From Mesostigma viride (Eukaryota; Streptophyta; Mesostigmatophyceae; Mesostigmatales; Mesostigmataceae), in contig RPFO01001697.1 of the NCBI GenBank assembly GCA_009746045.1, positions 1-64,000 of the forward strand: a DNA stretch of 64,000 nt, read 5' to 3'. Under the pieces are notes generated by a model that saw only the letters and a program-made list of their open reading frames with translations, was not told the origin of the DNA and searched no databases. Positions 20,035 through 30,939 of the stretch are shown here, piece by piece; the first letter of the stretch is position 1; the number at the start of each line of letters is the position of its first letter. The position numbers were made by a program, and so were the translations under genes.

Positions 20035-22050
20035 GCAATCTTGTATCTTACCATAAATCTATCCAAGCGCCAGTCTACAGCAATCTTGTATCTTACCATA
20101 AATCTATCCAAGCGCCAGTCTAGAGCAATCTTGCATCTTACCATAAATCCATCCAAGCGCCAGTCTACAGCAATCTTGTGTCTTACCATCAATCTATCCA
20201 AGCGCCAGTCTAGAGCAATCTTGTATCTTACCATAAATCCATCCAAGCGCCAGTCTAGAGCAATCTTTTATCTTACCATCAATCCATCCAAGCGCCAGTC
20301 TAGAGCAATATTGTATCTTACCATAAATCCATCCAAGCGCCAGTCTAGAGCAATCTTGTATCTTACCATCAATCTATCCAAGCGCCAGTCTAGAGCAATC
20401 TTGTATCTTACCATAAATCTATCCAAGCGCCAGTGTAGAGCAATCTTGTATCTTACCATAAATCCATCCAAGCGCCAGTCTACAGCAATATTGTATCTTA
20501 CCATAAATCCATCCAAGCGCCAGTGTAGAGCAATCTTGCATCTTACCATCAATCCATCCAAGCGCCAGTCTAGAGCGATCTTGCATCTTACCATAAATCC
20601 ATCCAAGCGCCAGTCTAGAGCGATCTTGTATCTTACCATCAATCTATCCAAGCGCCAGTCTACAGCAATCTTGTATCTTACCATCAATCCATCCAAGCGC
20701 CAGTCTAGAGCAATCTTGTATCTTACCATAAATCCATCCAAGCGCCAGTCTAGAGCAATCTTGCATCTTACCATAAATCCATCCAAGCGCCAGTCTACAG
20801 CAATCTTGTGTCTTACCATAAATCTATCCAAGCGCCAGTCTAAAGCAATCTTGTATCTTACCATCAATCCATCCAAGCGCCAGTGTAGAGCAATCTTGAA
20901 TCTTACCATAAATCCATCCAAGCGCCAGTCTACAGCAATCTTGTATCTTACCATAAATCTATCCAAGCGCCGGTCTACTGCAATCTTGCATCTTACCATA
21001 AATCTATCCAAGCGCCAGTCTAGAGCAATCTTGTATCTTACCATAAATCCATCCAAGCGCCAGTCTAGAGCAATCTTGTATCTTACCATAAATCTATCCA
21101 AGCGCCAGTGTAGAGCCATCTTGTATCTTACCATCAATCCATCCAAGCGCCAGTCTACAGCAATCTTGCATCTTACCATAAATCCATCCAAGCGCCAGTC
21201 TACAGCAATCTTGTATCTTACCATCAATCTATCCAAGCGCCAGTCTACAGCAATCTTTTATCTTACCATAAAACCATCCAAGCGCCAGTCTAGAGCAATC
21301 TTGTATCTTACCATCAATCTATCCAAGCGCCAGTCTAGAGCAATCTTGTATTTTACCATAAATCCATCCAAGCGCCAGTCTCGAGCAATATTGTATCTTA
21401 CCATAAATCTATCCAAGCGCCAGTCTCGAGCAATCTTGCATCTTACCAAAAATCCATCCAAGCGCCAGTCTAGAGCGATCTTGTATCTTACCATCAATCT
21501 ATACAAGCGCCAGTGTAGAGCAATCTTGTATCTTACCATAAATCTATCCAAGCGCCAGTCTAGAGCAATCTTGTATCTTACCATAAATCCATCCAAGCGC
21601 CAGTCTACAGCAATATTGTATCTTACCATAAATCTATCCAAGCGCCAGTCTAGAGCAATCTTGTATTTTACCATAAATCCATCCAAGCGCCAGTCTACAG
21701 CAATCTTGTATTTTACCATAAATCCATCCAAGCGCCAGTCTAGAGCAATCTTGTATCTTACCATAAATCTATCCAAGCGCCAGTCTAGAGCGATCTTGTA
21801 TCTTACCATCAATCTATCCAAGCGCCAGTCTAGAGCAATCTTGTATTTCACCATAAATCTATCCAAGCGCCAGTCTAGAGCAATCTTGTATCTTACCATC
21901 AATCCATCCAAGCGCCAGTCTAGAGCAATCTTGTATCTTACCATAAATCTATCCAAGCGCCAGTCTAGAGCAATATTGTATCTTACCATAAATCCATCCA
22001 AGCGCCAGTCTCGAGCAATCTTGTATCTTACCATAAATCTATCCAAGTGC
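20035..22050. repeat. 45-bp minisatellite, about 45 copies
   Basis: The unit is AATCTTGTATCTTACCATAA then ATCTATCCAAGCGCCAGTCT then AGAGC. Variation is concentrated at a few sites (A/C before ATC, T/C in CTATCC/CCATCC, CTAG/CTAC/CTCG). As 45 is a multiple of 3, the plus strand gives a 712-codon frame of 15-residue repeats and the minus strand is also open. I read this as noncoding. Confidence 0.95.
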
Positions 22051-22141
22051 CGGAGTGGTGGTGGGAATATTAGGGGCTCCCTGATGCATGGTCCGCGGAT
22101 GTCCAGGTGCCCGGACGGAGTAGGAGCGCGCGGCCAGCAGT

Positions 22142-22740
22142 GAGGGTGCTGGTCATGGGGCATTCTCATGCTGTGGCGCTTGGGGAAGCCATCCATGAGA
22201 TGGTCCTTTATGTCATGGGCGCTTTGGACCCTAGATGGCAAGCGAACCACCTCACAAGTGTAGGGGAGCTGACTGTGCTTTGCAATTGAACGGGCAATCC
22301 AACAGCCCTAGCCATCGAGTACAATGAGGAGAACAGGAGGGAGATGCATATCGACCTTGTGGACCCTCCTGCTCCTTGGTATGGTGTCCATGACTCTTGA
22401 TGACCTGGTGGTAAGCAGTGGGCGCACGTGCGAGGCGGTGAATCGCTTCATCACAAGCACTAATGAAAAAGGGTACGGGCCTAACTATCTTGTACATTCT
22501 AAGGACAAGGCAGTCATGGCTAGCCCTGTTGGGTAGGAACTGGAAGCCCTGGGCGTTGTGCGCCGGCCGTCGGGATGGGTGCTAGAGCCAACAGGCAAGA
22601 AGCGCACCCTTGTGGTTGAGCGCGCCCGTGTTCTCCTACAGTGGGGGCGCGCTACCACTGAGGCGCTGGCGGACGTTGTGGGCAGGGTGATGTGGCTGCA
22701 AATGCTTAGTTGCACCTGCCCGTCAATATCGCAACACAGC
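22142..22740 (+). pseudogene. RT remnant of copy C
   Basis: VLVMGHSHAVALGEAIHEMV then GALDPRWQANHLTSVGELT match copy D (VLAMGPSHVVALGEAIHEMV) almost residue for residue. LDDLVVSSGRTCEAVNRFI contains the DD catalytic pair (TLDDL) of the RT active site. RPSGWVLEPTGKKRTL then ALADVVGRVMWLQML correspond to the RT-RNase H connection. Fingers and gag are missing, and frames shift at 22290 and 22535. Inactive. Confidence 0.7.
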
Positions 22741-22799
22741 TTGAAGCAAATTTAAGGGGCAGGGCCAACACACACAACCCCTGTGGCAAGGGGTGTAGG

Positions 22800-23480
22800 A
22801 TGAGCTCGAATGCGCCATGGCATTGACCCCCATGCTCTGAGGCCGACCGGGCGGCTGCCCTGGCTCCGGTGGTGGTGGCCTCCCCACCTCGGATGCTGCG
22901 AAGTTATGGGCAGGGGAAGATGTAGACTGAGATGGGCCCAGGGGGCGTGACAGCATTGGCCTGGGGCCGCGAGGTGCGGGGATTCCCAACCCTGCTCACC
23001 ACGGGTGAGACGGCCTTGGCAGCACCTAGGCCTTTGACGAAGGCTGCGAAGGGAGCAATAATCAACGGTGGCACGTGGGCATCACGAGTCGCTGGCGCGA
23101 CCCAACCATGCACATCAACAAGAAAGAAGTGCAGGCCGCAGTGAAAGGGGCGGAGCCCAGAACCTCCGGACATGGGGGAAGAGGGGGGTGAGGTTAGTGG
23201 ATTCTCCTGCTGCCCTGGAGTGCTTGGCGAAAGAACGCTCTTCTTCTTACAGGCTCAACAAGCAATGCCGCAGGTTGTTCGCGTTTACCTTGCTCACCGG
23301 TAGCCGCTCTCACTGGGTGTGGACGCCAAGCTAACTCCAGCCAGCCGATGATCCTTTACGGGGCTTCCCATGGCTGCCTTGATGGCTGGGTGGGTTCGCT
23401 ACTTGACCCGGGAGGGTGTCCATCCTGATCGTGGAACCCGTGTTGGTGCTAGCTACTTGACACTGGAGGGCAAGGTGAAG
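22800..23480 (+). pseudogene. RNase H remnant of copy C
   Basis: The pieces MHINKKEVQAAVKG, VRLVDSPAALECLAKERSS and YRLNKQCRRLFAFTLLTGS align with copies B, D and E. The active-site Asp at the start is not readable. At 23409-23436 the sequence reads REGVHPDRG, a mutated version of the HPNPGP motif that copies D and E keep in this position. Stops at 23190 and 23331. Confidence 0.65.
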
Positions 23481-23559
23481 CCCGCTATCTTGACGGCTCA
23501 TCATCGGGGACTCAGACCTTTTTTGGCTTGATGAGCGGTCCGGCAGGGCCAGGCCGACA

Positions 23560-25062
23560 GGTAGTGACGCATCTTGATCGACCGTTGAGGAATATGTTTG
23601 GCACGATTTCACCTGGGCGGACTCTCGGTGCTCCAGTTGCCGCTTGTGTGTCCATGCGCTTATGTTATGGGCATGAACCTTAACTTCATAAACCAATTAG
23701 CTTCCACGCCACCAACTTTTTAACTTAAGGATTGAGCATTTGCGTGGACGCATAATAAGCATGCAACATGGCAGGCCAAACCACTGCCATGTGCGCTTCC
23801 CCAAGCAAAGTTTGCTATATTTATTAAGTGCCCTCACAAAGGAGCACTCCGAAATAGGGGGGGGGGGGCGGGGCGAGAAAAAAGACCTTCTCCTTCCTCA
23901 AAGGTCCCCTAAGAAGGCTGCTACGCCTGAACAAGAAGTTGACGTCACTATGACTATCTTTGACCAAACAAAATCTAACTACCAAACAGTCACTTAAGCA
24001 AATATTCACAAAGTCAACCCTGACCAAAAAGGGACAGTTGCTGCCAGCCAAATTAACTCTAGCAAAGCCTGGCATCAGCAAAATAAAGCATACATAATAT
24101 GATTCATTTTTAATGCCATAAGCTTTGCCGATTCCGGAATCAAACACCCAAACCAGAATCAAATAGGATTTACAAGATCGATTGGACCTACTTGTCCTCT
24201 CAACACATTCAGCCAGCAAAAATAAGCTGACCAATCGTTGAAAATGCCGGAAGTTCAGGTCCACCAGCCAAAAGATATCCCCATGAAATAAACTCTCCTT
24301 CAGCCACATCCAGCCCCTGGAATCCTCGATTGCGGTCGTCGTTCTCGCACCATTGTAAGAAACTCTTTCAGAGAAATCTGATTCCCCCGGGAGGTGCGGG
24401 TCTGGGCCTTGGCGCGCGATGTTTTGGTTGGGCCATGCACTTTGGCGCCCCCTTGTGCCCCCCCCACACCCCACACCCCCCCTTTCCGAAGGAGGCTGCG
24501 TTCGCGATTGCTAGCGCCATTGTGCTGGTGCGCAGCAGCCGCACACTGCCATGATGGTCATGGGTATTTTCAAGCAATAAATGTGGGATCCAGACGCGCT
24601 CCACCTTTTGGTTGGCCACGTGTGCATGCTTGTGACGTCCGGCTGCGCACCTTTCCGTGGGGTGCATTGCTTATGAGTCCGCTAAGATGGCCAAGGGTGA
24701 GGTGCACTCGGCGGTAGTCCAAAGCCATCTTGAAGAACTGCCTTGCTGGCAAGGCGGCTTGGGAGCGGTGTTCCCTTACTGTACAACCATGCCCAGTTCA
24801 GCCGGCCGGGTTTGGCAGCAGGCCACGCAGGCTTTGGGCTGTGGGGCTTTGGGGCTTTGGGGGTCCACAAGGTGTGTACCATTCGTGGGCTGCGGCATGG
24901 GGGTGCTACTCATGATTTCTTGTGGCAGCACAGCATGGCTGATATCCAGCACTGGGGCCACTGGCGCAGCAGCAACTCTGTCACCCACTATTTGGCTTTG
25001 CACTGGGGCCTGGCTATTGAGCTTCCCGACGTTCTCGCTCGGGCTATCGCCGCCTGTCCCCC
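23560..25062 (+). pseudogene. tyrosine recombinase remnant of copy C, split by an insertion
   Basis: EEYVWHDFTWADSR at about 23585 marks the N-terminal domain. About 690 bp of foreign sequence (23690-24382) follows. The domain resumes at 24384 (PGRCGSGPWRA frame and others) and ends with GLRHGGATHDFLWQ and HWGHWRSSNSVTHYLALHWG, carrying the Arg, Trp and catalytic Tyr positions. His of the HxxR box is Arg, as in copy B. Frame breaks leave it inactive. Confidence 0.65.
23690..24382. mobile_element. about 690-bp insertion in recombinase of copy C
   Basis: Copy B is continuous across this point (ACTTTCACTTTCCCCGGGAG), so 23690-24382 is inserted. It has a G run at 23858-23870 and no clear terminal repeats. 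Its identity is unknown. Confidence 0.5.
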
Positions 25063-26002
25063 GGGTTAGCAAATCCGGTACGCGCATCAATACGTGGGGC
25101 CTGAAAATACGAGTATATACTTTGGGCTCCAAAATACGCGAGCCCAAAATACGTGACTGTTTGTAAGGGTTGCAGTGCATCCATATGAAAAACACTACCA
25201 GCACGGATAATGATTCACAAAACTTGTCATTTCAAACTTCATCACACAGTATATCATGCTCGTTCATGACGTTGATGCGTATTGGTGGAGAACATTTGGT
25301 GTGCTTTTTGGTTAACAACATCCGTATGTGCCCTGCATTTAATGCTATCTAAAAAACTCGGCAACCAGCAGCCTGGCAGCCATCTCGTCTGCAGGAACCA
25401 GCCGTTTGGCGATCTGCAGCTAGCCAGTATGAAGAGGAGCCGATGATCAGGTAGACGCATGAAAAGTCTTGTTGCAAACTGCGAGCTAGTGGTACTTCAC
25501 GGAGACTGGTTTGAACATATAAGGATTTCTGATTTGTTCTTTCGTTTTTACCTCAGAATCCCACTCAGGACCTTCAGGATAATTATGCACAGCTGATAAC
25601 TGAAAACTGCTGTCGCACTGGCCTGACCGCACCTCGCTATATTGCAGCATAACGACCAGTATCACACCTTCACTTGCGCGTCGCATATTGCTGACATAAT
25701 GCATTATTGTTGGCTTTCGCACCAACTTACAACTAAAATTATTCCTAGGCCATGAGCCAAACAATTTGTAAGGATTGCGCTTGACGGAAATAACACTTCG
25801 CATCCATTTTTAGTAAAAACCTCGAACGGGGATTGAAACGCCGCGCCAAGACTCCAGCACAGGCACCGCGCTGCCCGCTGGTACCCCGCAAAATTCTAAG
25901 TCCAGTTCCTGTACCGTAAAAAAAACGCGTATTTACCGCAAAGGCGTTTGGTAAGCCTGCTCCCGTACTTTTGCGGCTCAGTACGGCGCATTTGCCAACT
26001 CG
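25063..26002. mobile_element. 940-bp DNA element with TIRs and an 11-bp target duplication
   Basis: The left end GGGTTAGCAAATCCGGTACG and the inverted right end (GTTGGCAAATGCGCCGTAC) are imperfect TIRs. The flanks GCCTGTCCCCC (25052-25062) and GCCTGCCCCCC (26003-26013) look like a duplicated target, since copy B has this sequence once (12208-12218). An 8-11-bp duplication suggests a hAT or Mutator-type element. No transposase is visible. Confidence 0.65.
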
Positions 26003-26448
26003 GCCTGCCCCCCATCGCACGTGGCGGTGTTTCTTTCCCCTGACCTCCACCTCAATTTACTCATTATTGTATGCGTCAATCGGTCACTGTTTTGCCCTGG
26101 CTTGGGTCGCCAGGGAGGGATGTTACAAGGGAAAGGCTAGCCTTTGGGGGCAGTAAGCGTTCCCTTGGGTGGGTAAGGATGGCCAGATGTGGGCCACTTC
26201 CCAATGTGCTCAGCTTTATATTGTTTTAATGAAGAGTCTGCTGGCTACCCTGCATGGCATCACACTGTTTCTAGAAAGACAGTTTCAGGTGCGTCACACG
26301 TGTGCACCAACAAGAGATAATCAGCAGCATACCAATCAGACAGCTTCGGTGCCGGCTCCTGGGTTGCAGCGGGCAAAGGCAAGTTACACAAACGAATGAC
26401 AGCGGGTTCAGAAAAGAGCGCAGCCAAAACAATGACATGGAAGCTTAC

Positions 26449-26520
26449 AGCCAAAGCAACCAGGACGAAGACCCCAGCTCGTGTGGGATGGTGCCACTTA
26501 TCTGGTTGTCGTCAAGGTAC
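26449..26520 (-). CDS. 72-nt LRR exon, module 3
   Basis: The cacag acceptor and gtaagc donor bound exactly 72 nt, reading YLDDNQISGTIPHELGSS then SWLLW. It is one LRR with all core positions. Together with the intact 60-nt exon at 26828 upstream, this is the most complete two-exon unit in the window (60 + 72 nt, joined phase 2 to phase 2). The intervening intron would be 307 nt. Confidence 0.7.
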
Positions 26521-26827
26521 CTGTGTAGGACAGAAATGTCAAGCCAGGCATCCCACACGAATGTGACAACCATGGAACTGAGCAACAGGAAAGCTATGCC
26601 TCTAAACATGGCAGCCAGAGCGGGTATTACTTTGCCAGTCAGTGCAGACTCACTGAAAATGCCAGCCATGCAGACTCACAAAGACCTTCTCTGGCTATTG
26701 CCATGAAAGTCATTAAAATGGAGCACCTGGGCTCGTCACGGGAGTGACAGAAAATGATATTCAATATGTACAATATAACAACACCCATTTTCTCAGTGAT
26801 AGCCTCTATTCATAAAGCCACACCTAC

Positions 26828-26887
26828 CTGCAAGCTAGGATGTCGACCAAGCTTGTGCCCTCAAGATAGATGGCCATAAAACCTTGC
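26828..26887 (-). CDS. 60-nt partner exon, module 3
   Basis: It reads QGFMAIYLEGTSLVDILACR with a polypyrimidine acceptor upstream (attttttaggc region, ag at 26888-26889) and a gtaggtg donor. No stops, and the phase agrees with the LRR exon. This is the least altered copy and serves as the reference for the decayed ones. Confidence 0.55.
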
Positions 26888-26950
26888 CTAAAAATGAGAG
26901 GGAAAACGGTAGGCTCCACCATCAAAGAATGATGCTTGGCCCATCATGCG

Positions 26951-27147
26951 AGCCACAGAAAATCATCATATTCAATAGCATGTAACAAGCTCTGTTTTAT
27001 TAGCCACTTTTGCCAATCCACCAACATTTGATTAATACCGTAAGTGGGCAATTACAGAAACCAGGGGTGAGCCTGCCACGCTGCACCCATGTCATGATTG
27101 ATGGTAGGTCTCGTTACACAAGCCCCCTTTCCTGGCTCTCCAAAGCT
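26951..27147 (-). repeat. repeat G fragment (left of copy D)
   Basis: Reverse-complement match to 19510-19620 (GGGGTGAGCCTGCCACGCTG and GTCTCGTTACACAAGCCCCC). The rest of this repeat G copy resumes at 32518, so the 27148-32517 block was inserted into it. Confidence 0.65.
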
Positions 27148-27785
27148 TGCAGGGAGGGTGGGCGGGAAAAGAAAAGAGGCCGACCTTCGCTACAGTAGGT
27201 GGGTTTGCTTGTGTCTTTTTGCGTGTCACGCGGCCTTGGCCCGGACGGCACTTTTTCGCCACGCAAATTTTACGTCTGAACACATGACGCAAATTGGCGT
27301 TCTAAATGCCGGCGGCTTACGTAAGGCTGCCGTGGCCATTAGGTCGCATATTGCGTGAGAGAAAGAATCTAGATCTAGCTTAATAAGCTAATCACTACGT
27401 CACTAACATAGAAACCTAGACAGTGGCAGGTTTATATCTCAACGTAGCTCCTGCCACCTGGCCAGGAAAAATTGGCCAAATCTTTGGCCACTACCGATCC
27501 AGATCAGGCCGCACCAGCCTCAAAAGGTATGTCACGTGAACCCTATAACCTAGCTATAGCGGCAGCCCTTCCATCTCACTATAAAGAAACTATGTTCAGA
27601 GAACCGCGATTCTATTAACCGTGGAACTCTGGACAGGGTAACCAGATTCTTTATTAAAACAATGAGTGGAGCACATACAAAAGGCAGGCCACGTCCCGGC
27701 CGCCGATGCTCATGGGAACACTTATTGCTTGCCAAAGGCTAGCCTTACCCTTACATCCCTCTCTGGCGACCCATGCCAGGGGCAA
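27148..27785 (-). repeat. B1-A2 of copy D
   Basis: B1 contains AAGGCTAGCCTTTGGCAAGC, CGGCCGGGACGTGGCCTGCC and TTGTTTTAATAAAGAATCTG (with an AATAAA signal). A2 follows from ATAGTTTCTTTATAGTGAGA to CCCACCCTCCCTGC. The same B1-A2 order occurs at 39655-40262 on the plus strand. Confidence 0.65.
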
Positions 27786-27819
27786 AGAACCTATCATAAT
27801 GACATGGAAATGAACAACC

Positions 27820-28666
27820 AAATTAGGTGGAGGGGATCTGCAAAATATCCCGCCAGGCCCGGGGGGGGCAGGCGGCCATGGCCCGAAGAAGAACCTCAGG
27901 AAGCTCGACCTCCAAACTGCGGTGCAAGCCCACATAATGGGCAACCGTGGAGCTGCTAAGCCAGCGCCCCCGACCCTGGATGTCCCCGAGGCTGCGACCC
28001 TCAAGGAAATCATGAGCGGCACCCCCATGCTGCAGCCCGTGAAAAGGTGAAAATCTGGGCGACCCCCAAGGCCTGAGTCGCATCCTGCCAAAGGCGCCTG
28101 CATTGCGGGTAGGTGAAAGGGAACACGGCCTCCCAAGCGGGCTTGCCCGCGATGCAGTGGCGGAGGATGATTTCAGACATCACATAATCTACCACCACCG
28201 ACTGCATGAGCCTTGCCCTTAGAGGTCTTGGTAGACTTCAACAGCAGGGCGCCCTGCTGAGCCGCACAAGCCGAACGTCAGGCTGGAGGTGCACATGGCC
28301 AACACGGAGCTTCCGCGCCTCCGAGATTCGCAGGTAATGGCGGAACACGATGACCACCAGGAGGCCCGCAAGGAGCTGACCTTGCATTACCATCGTTCTG
28401 GCGATTGCAAACACCGCCTCCCATGGAATCGGAGGGGCACGGGGGGGCACAAGTGTTTTCCACCCAGCGAGGACGCCACGGGCCAAGTCCCAGCGCTTCA
28501 CCATACCGGGATAATAAAGTTGCAACCCCATCAAGGCATTGACACCCGTCTGGCGGCTATATCCCCGAAAGTCAGCCCAGGCAACATAGTCACAAAATGT
28601 CTCCTCAAGGGTGTCAGCTCGTGACGATGACCTGTCCGCCCGGCCGCCAGCCTCCCACCAAGTCAA
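27820..28666 (-). pseudogene. tyrosine recombinase of copy D (damaged)
   Basis: TLEETFCDYVAWADFRGYSR and GLQLYYPGMVKRWDLARG form the N-terminal (SAM-like) domain. FRHYLRISEARKLRVGHV is box I with the first catalytic Arg (LRISE). PFHGLQHGGAAHDFLEG then GRGRWLSSSTVAHYVGLH is box II with the nucleophilic Tyr (AHYV). The HxxR box reads HGLQ, so the second Arg is Gln, and frame changes near 28240 and 28090 split the protein. The enzyme would recombine circular cDNA into the genome without a DDE integrase. This copy is inactive. Confidence 0.75.
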
Positions 28667-28740
28667 TAGAGAATCAAGGCTAGCAAGGTAGCCGGCTTCA
28701 CGTTCCCCTCTGGCAATGGAAGGTAGCTAACAGTTGCAGG

Positions 28741-28764
28741 GGGGCCCGGGTTAGGATGGATGCC
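28741..28764 (-). other. HPNPGP (2A-like) motif in copy D
   Basis: The frame reads DLTAEGIHPNPGPP, between the RNase H end (ADGVSR) and the recombinase. Copy E has GDVHPNPGP in the same place. The NPGP core and preceding His are shared, while the upstream Asp is Gly here. Confidence 0.5.
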
Positions 28765-28927
28765 TTCCGCGGTCAGGTCGCGCACCCAGCCTGCCAAGAA
28801 AGTCGCCATGGACTGACCGCGAGAAACGCCATCAGCTGTTTGAAGAGCACTCGGCGACCACACCCACTGGGAACGACTCCCAGTGGCGAGGGTCAGCGCG
28901 CACAAGCGGCGGCACTGCTTGTTGAGC

Positions 28928-29401
28928 TTAAGTAGGATGAGGACCGCCCCTTAGCCGATCAGCCCAATGCCGCGGGGAATCCACCAAACTCACCACCCGC
29001 TTGCCTCGGTTGGCCAGGCTGCACTCACATCTCTTCACGCCCTTCACTGCGGCTTGCACCTCCTCGTTGATGTGCATCCCCGAATCCTGCCTACGAGTCC
29101 TGACCCTGACCCGCCATTGCTGGCTAGTGATTGCTTGTTGCGCCCGCGCGCTCAGCGGCCTGGGCCCAGCGTAGGCCACCTCAGTTGGTATGAGCAAAGT
29201 CGGGTACCCCCGCACCTCACCTTCCGGCGCCAGCTCCGTCACATCGCCTGGCTCCATCGTAGCGTACACGACACCTTGCCCGTAGGTCGATGCGTCGGAC
29301 GCGACAACCTCACGTGCCAAGGGTGCGCTTAGGTCAACCCTTAGCATAGGAGCCAAGGCCAGGGCACACTCTAACTCCTCCCGCTCCCCGGCCCACAGCA
29401 C
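28928..29401 (-). pseudogene. RNase H of copy D
   Basis: VVASDASTYGQGVVYATM carries the first catalytic Asp. MHINEEVQAAVKGV carries the HINxxE segment, with one residue fewer than copy B. VVSLVDSPRHWADRL carries the third acidic position. RSQWVWSPSALQTADGVSRG at 28863-28800 gives the C-terminal AD. The domain degrades RNA in the RNA:DNA hybrid. A frame change separates 28928 and 28905. Confidence 0.7.
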
Positions 29402-29568
29402 CCGCGACCGCTGCCCCCACCCTTGAACGCTGATGAACTTGAAACTTTGCTGCCATATGGACAGGCAGCTTCAGCTTAGCATTTGCAGCCACAGCCACTG
29501 CCCCAAGATGGCAGCCAGCCCCTCAGCCGTAGCTCGGCCACGAGTGAGTATAGCTTGCGTGTGGGTGA

Positions 29569-30486
29569 TCACAAGGGTGAGCTGCTTGTTGGTTCCAGCA
29601 CGCCGTTCCGTCGGTGCACCACCCCCAGGGCTTCTAGCTCGTCCTCTCCCAGGCTGGCCATCTTAGTCTTTTCCTTAGATGGTACAAGGTTGCTAGTAAG
29701 GTAGCCTTCCTCAATAGCGCGCGTGATGAGGTGGTTCACCGCCTCGCAGGTCCGCCCGTTGCTGGCCACCAAGTCATCGATGGTGATGGACAGCATGGAG
29801 GCAGGGGGGTTTTCCAGGTCGATCTGAAGCTCCCCGGCGCGCTCCTCCTTGTACTCGATGACCAAGCGCAGCGGCTGGCCACACTCATCGCGCACCAAGG
29901 TGAGCTCACCTGAGCTTGAGACGTAGTTGACCTGGCGCCTCGGATCCAGGGCACCGCTCATGTAGAGCACCATCTCATGGATGGCCTCCCCCAGCGCCAC
30001 CACATGGGAAGGCCCCATGGCCAGCACCTTGAGCACGGGCCACACACCTCGCCTCGCCCCTGCCAGGCCCACGCTAGTAGATCACACACTTGGAAGCCCT
30101 TGGTAGTCCCGCCACCACTCGGGCTCCTCAATGGAGTCGAAGTATGACACGAGGTCACTCTTGGCACTGTAGCTCCGGCCCTTGATGTAGACCTCAACGA
30201 GGATGCCCAGGTGGGGGAGCAGGATCTTGGGGGGCTCCACCCACAGCCGGTTGCCCCGCTTCCGGGTGACGATAAACCGTAGCTCACCCACTCCCTTGGC
30301 CACTCCAAAGCAGCCATCCACCCACTTGGGCCACCTCTCCCGGAACGTCACCATGCCCACGCCTGCTGCCCCGCTCATGAGCTTGCCCCATTCAGCCATG
30401 GAGCATCCCCGGCTGGGGCTTGGGCACATTCCAATACCTTGCGCTCGCCGCGACCGCTGGCTTGATGCAGTTTCCCTCTCTGGCAT
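29569..30486 (-). pseudogene. reverse transcriptase of copy D
   Basis: Two open pieces (30486-30082 and 30072-29569) hold GCFGVAKGVGELRFIV, KSDLVSYFDSIEEPEW, then VVALGEAIHEMVLYMSGALD, RLVIEYKEERAGELQID, and LSITIDDLVASNGRTCEAV with the DD catalytic pair. EALGVVHRRNGVLEPTSSS leads to RNase H. A stop and a frame change near 30075 separate the pieces. Order and motifs match copies A and E, though identity by eye is low, so copy D belongs to a different subfamily (closer to copies B and C). Confidence 0.75.
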
Positions 30487-30939
30487 AAATCTTGCGCCCG
30501 CTCGGCTGCATAGCCAACAGGTCGAGCAGCCGTGCCTTCCCCGCCACCTTAGACCTTGTCAAACTCACCGCGTCCGCGCGCAGTTGTTCGCATTCACTCT
30601 GCTTCCCACATACTGGATCAGCACCTTCTTGCTCCTGGCCTGTAGCAACGCCACCTACGCGGCGACTGCACAGGCCAGGTGCAGAGCTTTCTGAACCTCG
30701 CAAGGGCCTCCTCCCTCCCCTTAGAGCACGCCTCTTTTGGGTTAGGAGGAGGGTCTGCCTTCCCCCCCCCCCAGCCAATAGAGCCAACGTACTATATTGC
30801 ATTGCAGTGTGTACTCGCGGTGGCGGCGCGTGGCGCGCTGTCGCCGGCGTGCCGATCTCACCCTGCCCCACATGGTATACGCTGGCCTAAGTGGGTATGG
30901 CAGCGGGAAAAGGGACCGGTCCCGCTGGGATTCTATTTT

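Larger units (their letters stand above)
18700..22140 (+). repeat. dispersed repeat G, copy 2
   Basis: The segment matches 5600-8110, with the non-LTR insertion absent (intact site 19563-19600), a MITE added at 18836-19340, and the 45-bp unit expanded at 20035-22050. It ends GGAATATTAGGGGCTCCCTG and leads directly into YR copy C. Confidence 0.75.
22142..26265 (+). mobile_element. YR retrotransposon copy C (nested insertions)
   Basis: RT, RNase H and recombinase remnants lie in order on the plus strand, interrupted at about 23690-24382 and 25063-26002. After the recombinase a B-like segment (26095-26265, with GGCTAGCCTTTGGGGG and ATTGTTTTAATGAAGAG) abuts LRR module 3. The 5' end joins repeat G directly at 22141, so the gag part is missing. 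Confidence 0.7.
26265..26950 (-). repeat. LRR module repeat, copy 3
   Basis: The module starts at CTAGAAAGACAGTTTCAGG and contains both exons about 310 nt apart. It ends at a block (CCCATCATGCGAGCCAC) also found at 42300. Confidence 0.7.

Noticed and set aside
13702-22050. CRISPR-like arrays
   Set aside because: The 29-bp and 45-bp arrays have no spacers between units and lie in eukaryotic DNA without cas genes.
20005-22143. 712-codon open frame of 15-residue repeats
   Set aside because: The period is 45 bp, so no stop can arise, and the minus strand is equally open. Copy 1 of repeat G has one unit and no gene. Variation shows no coding bias.
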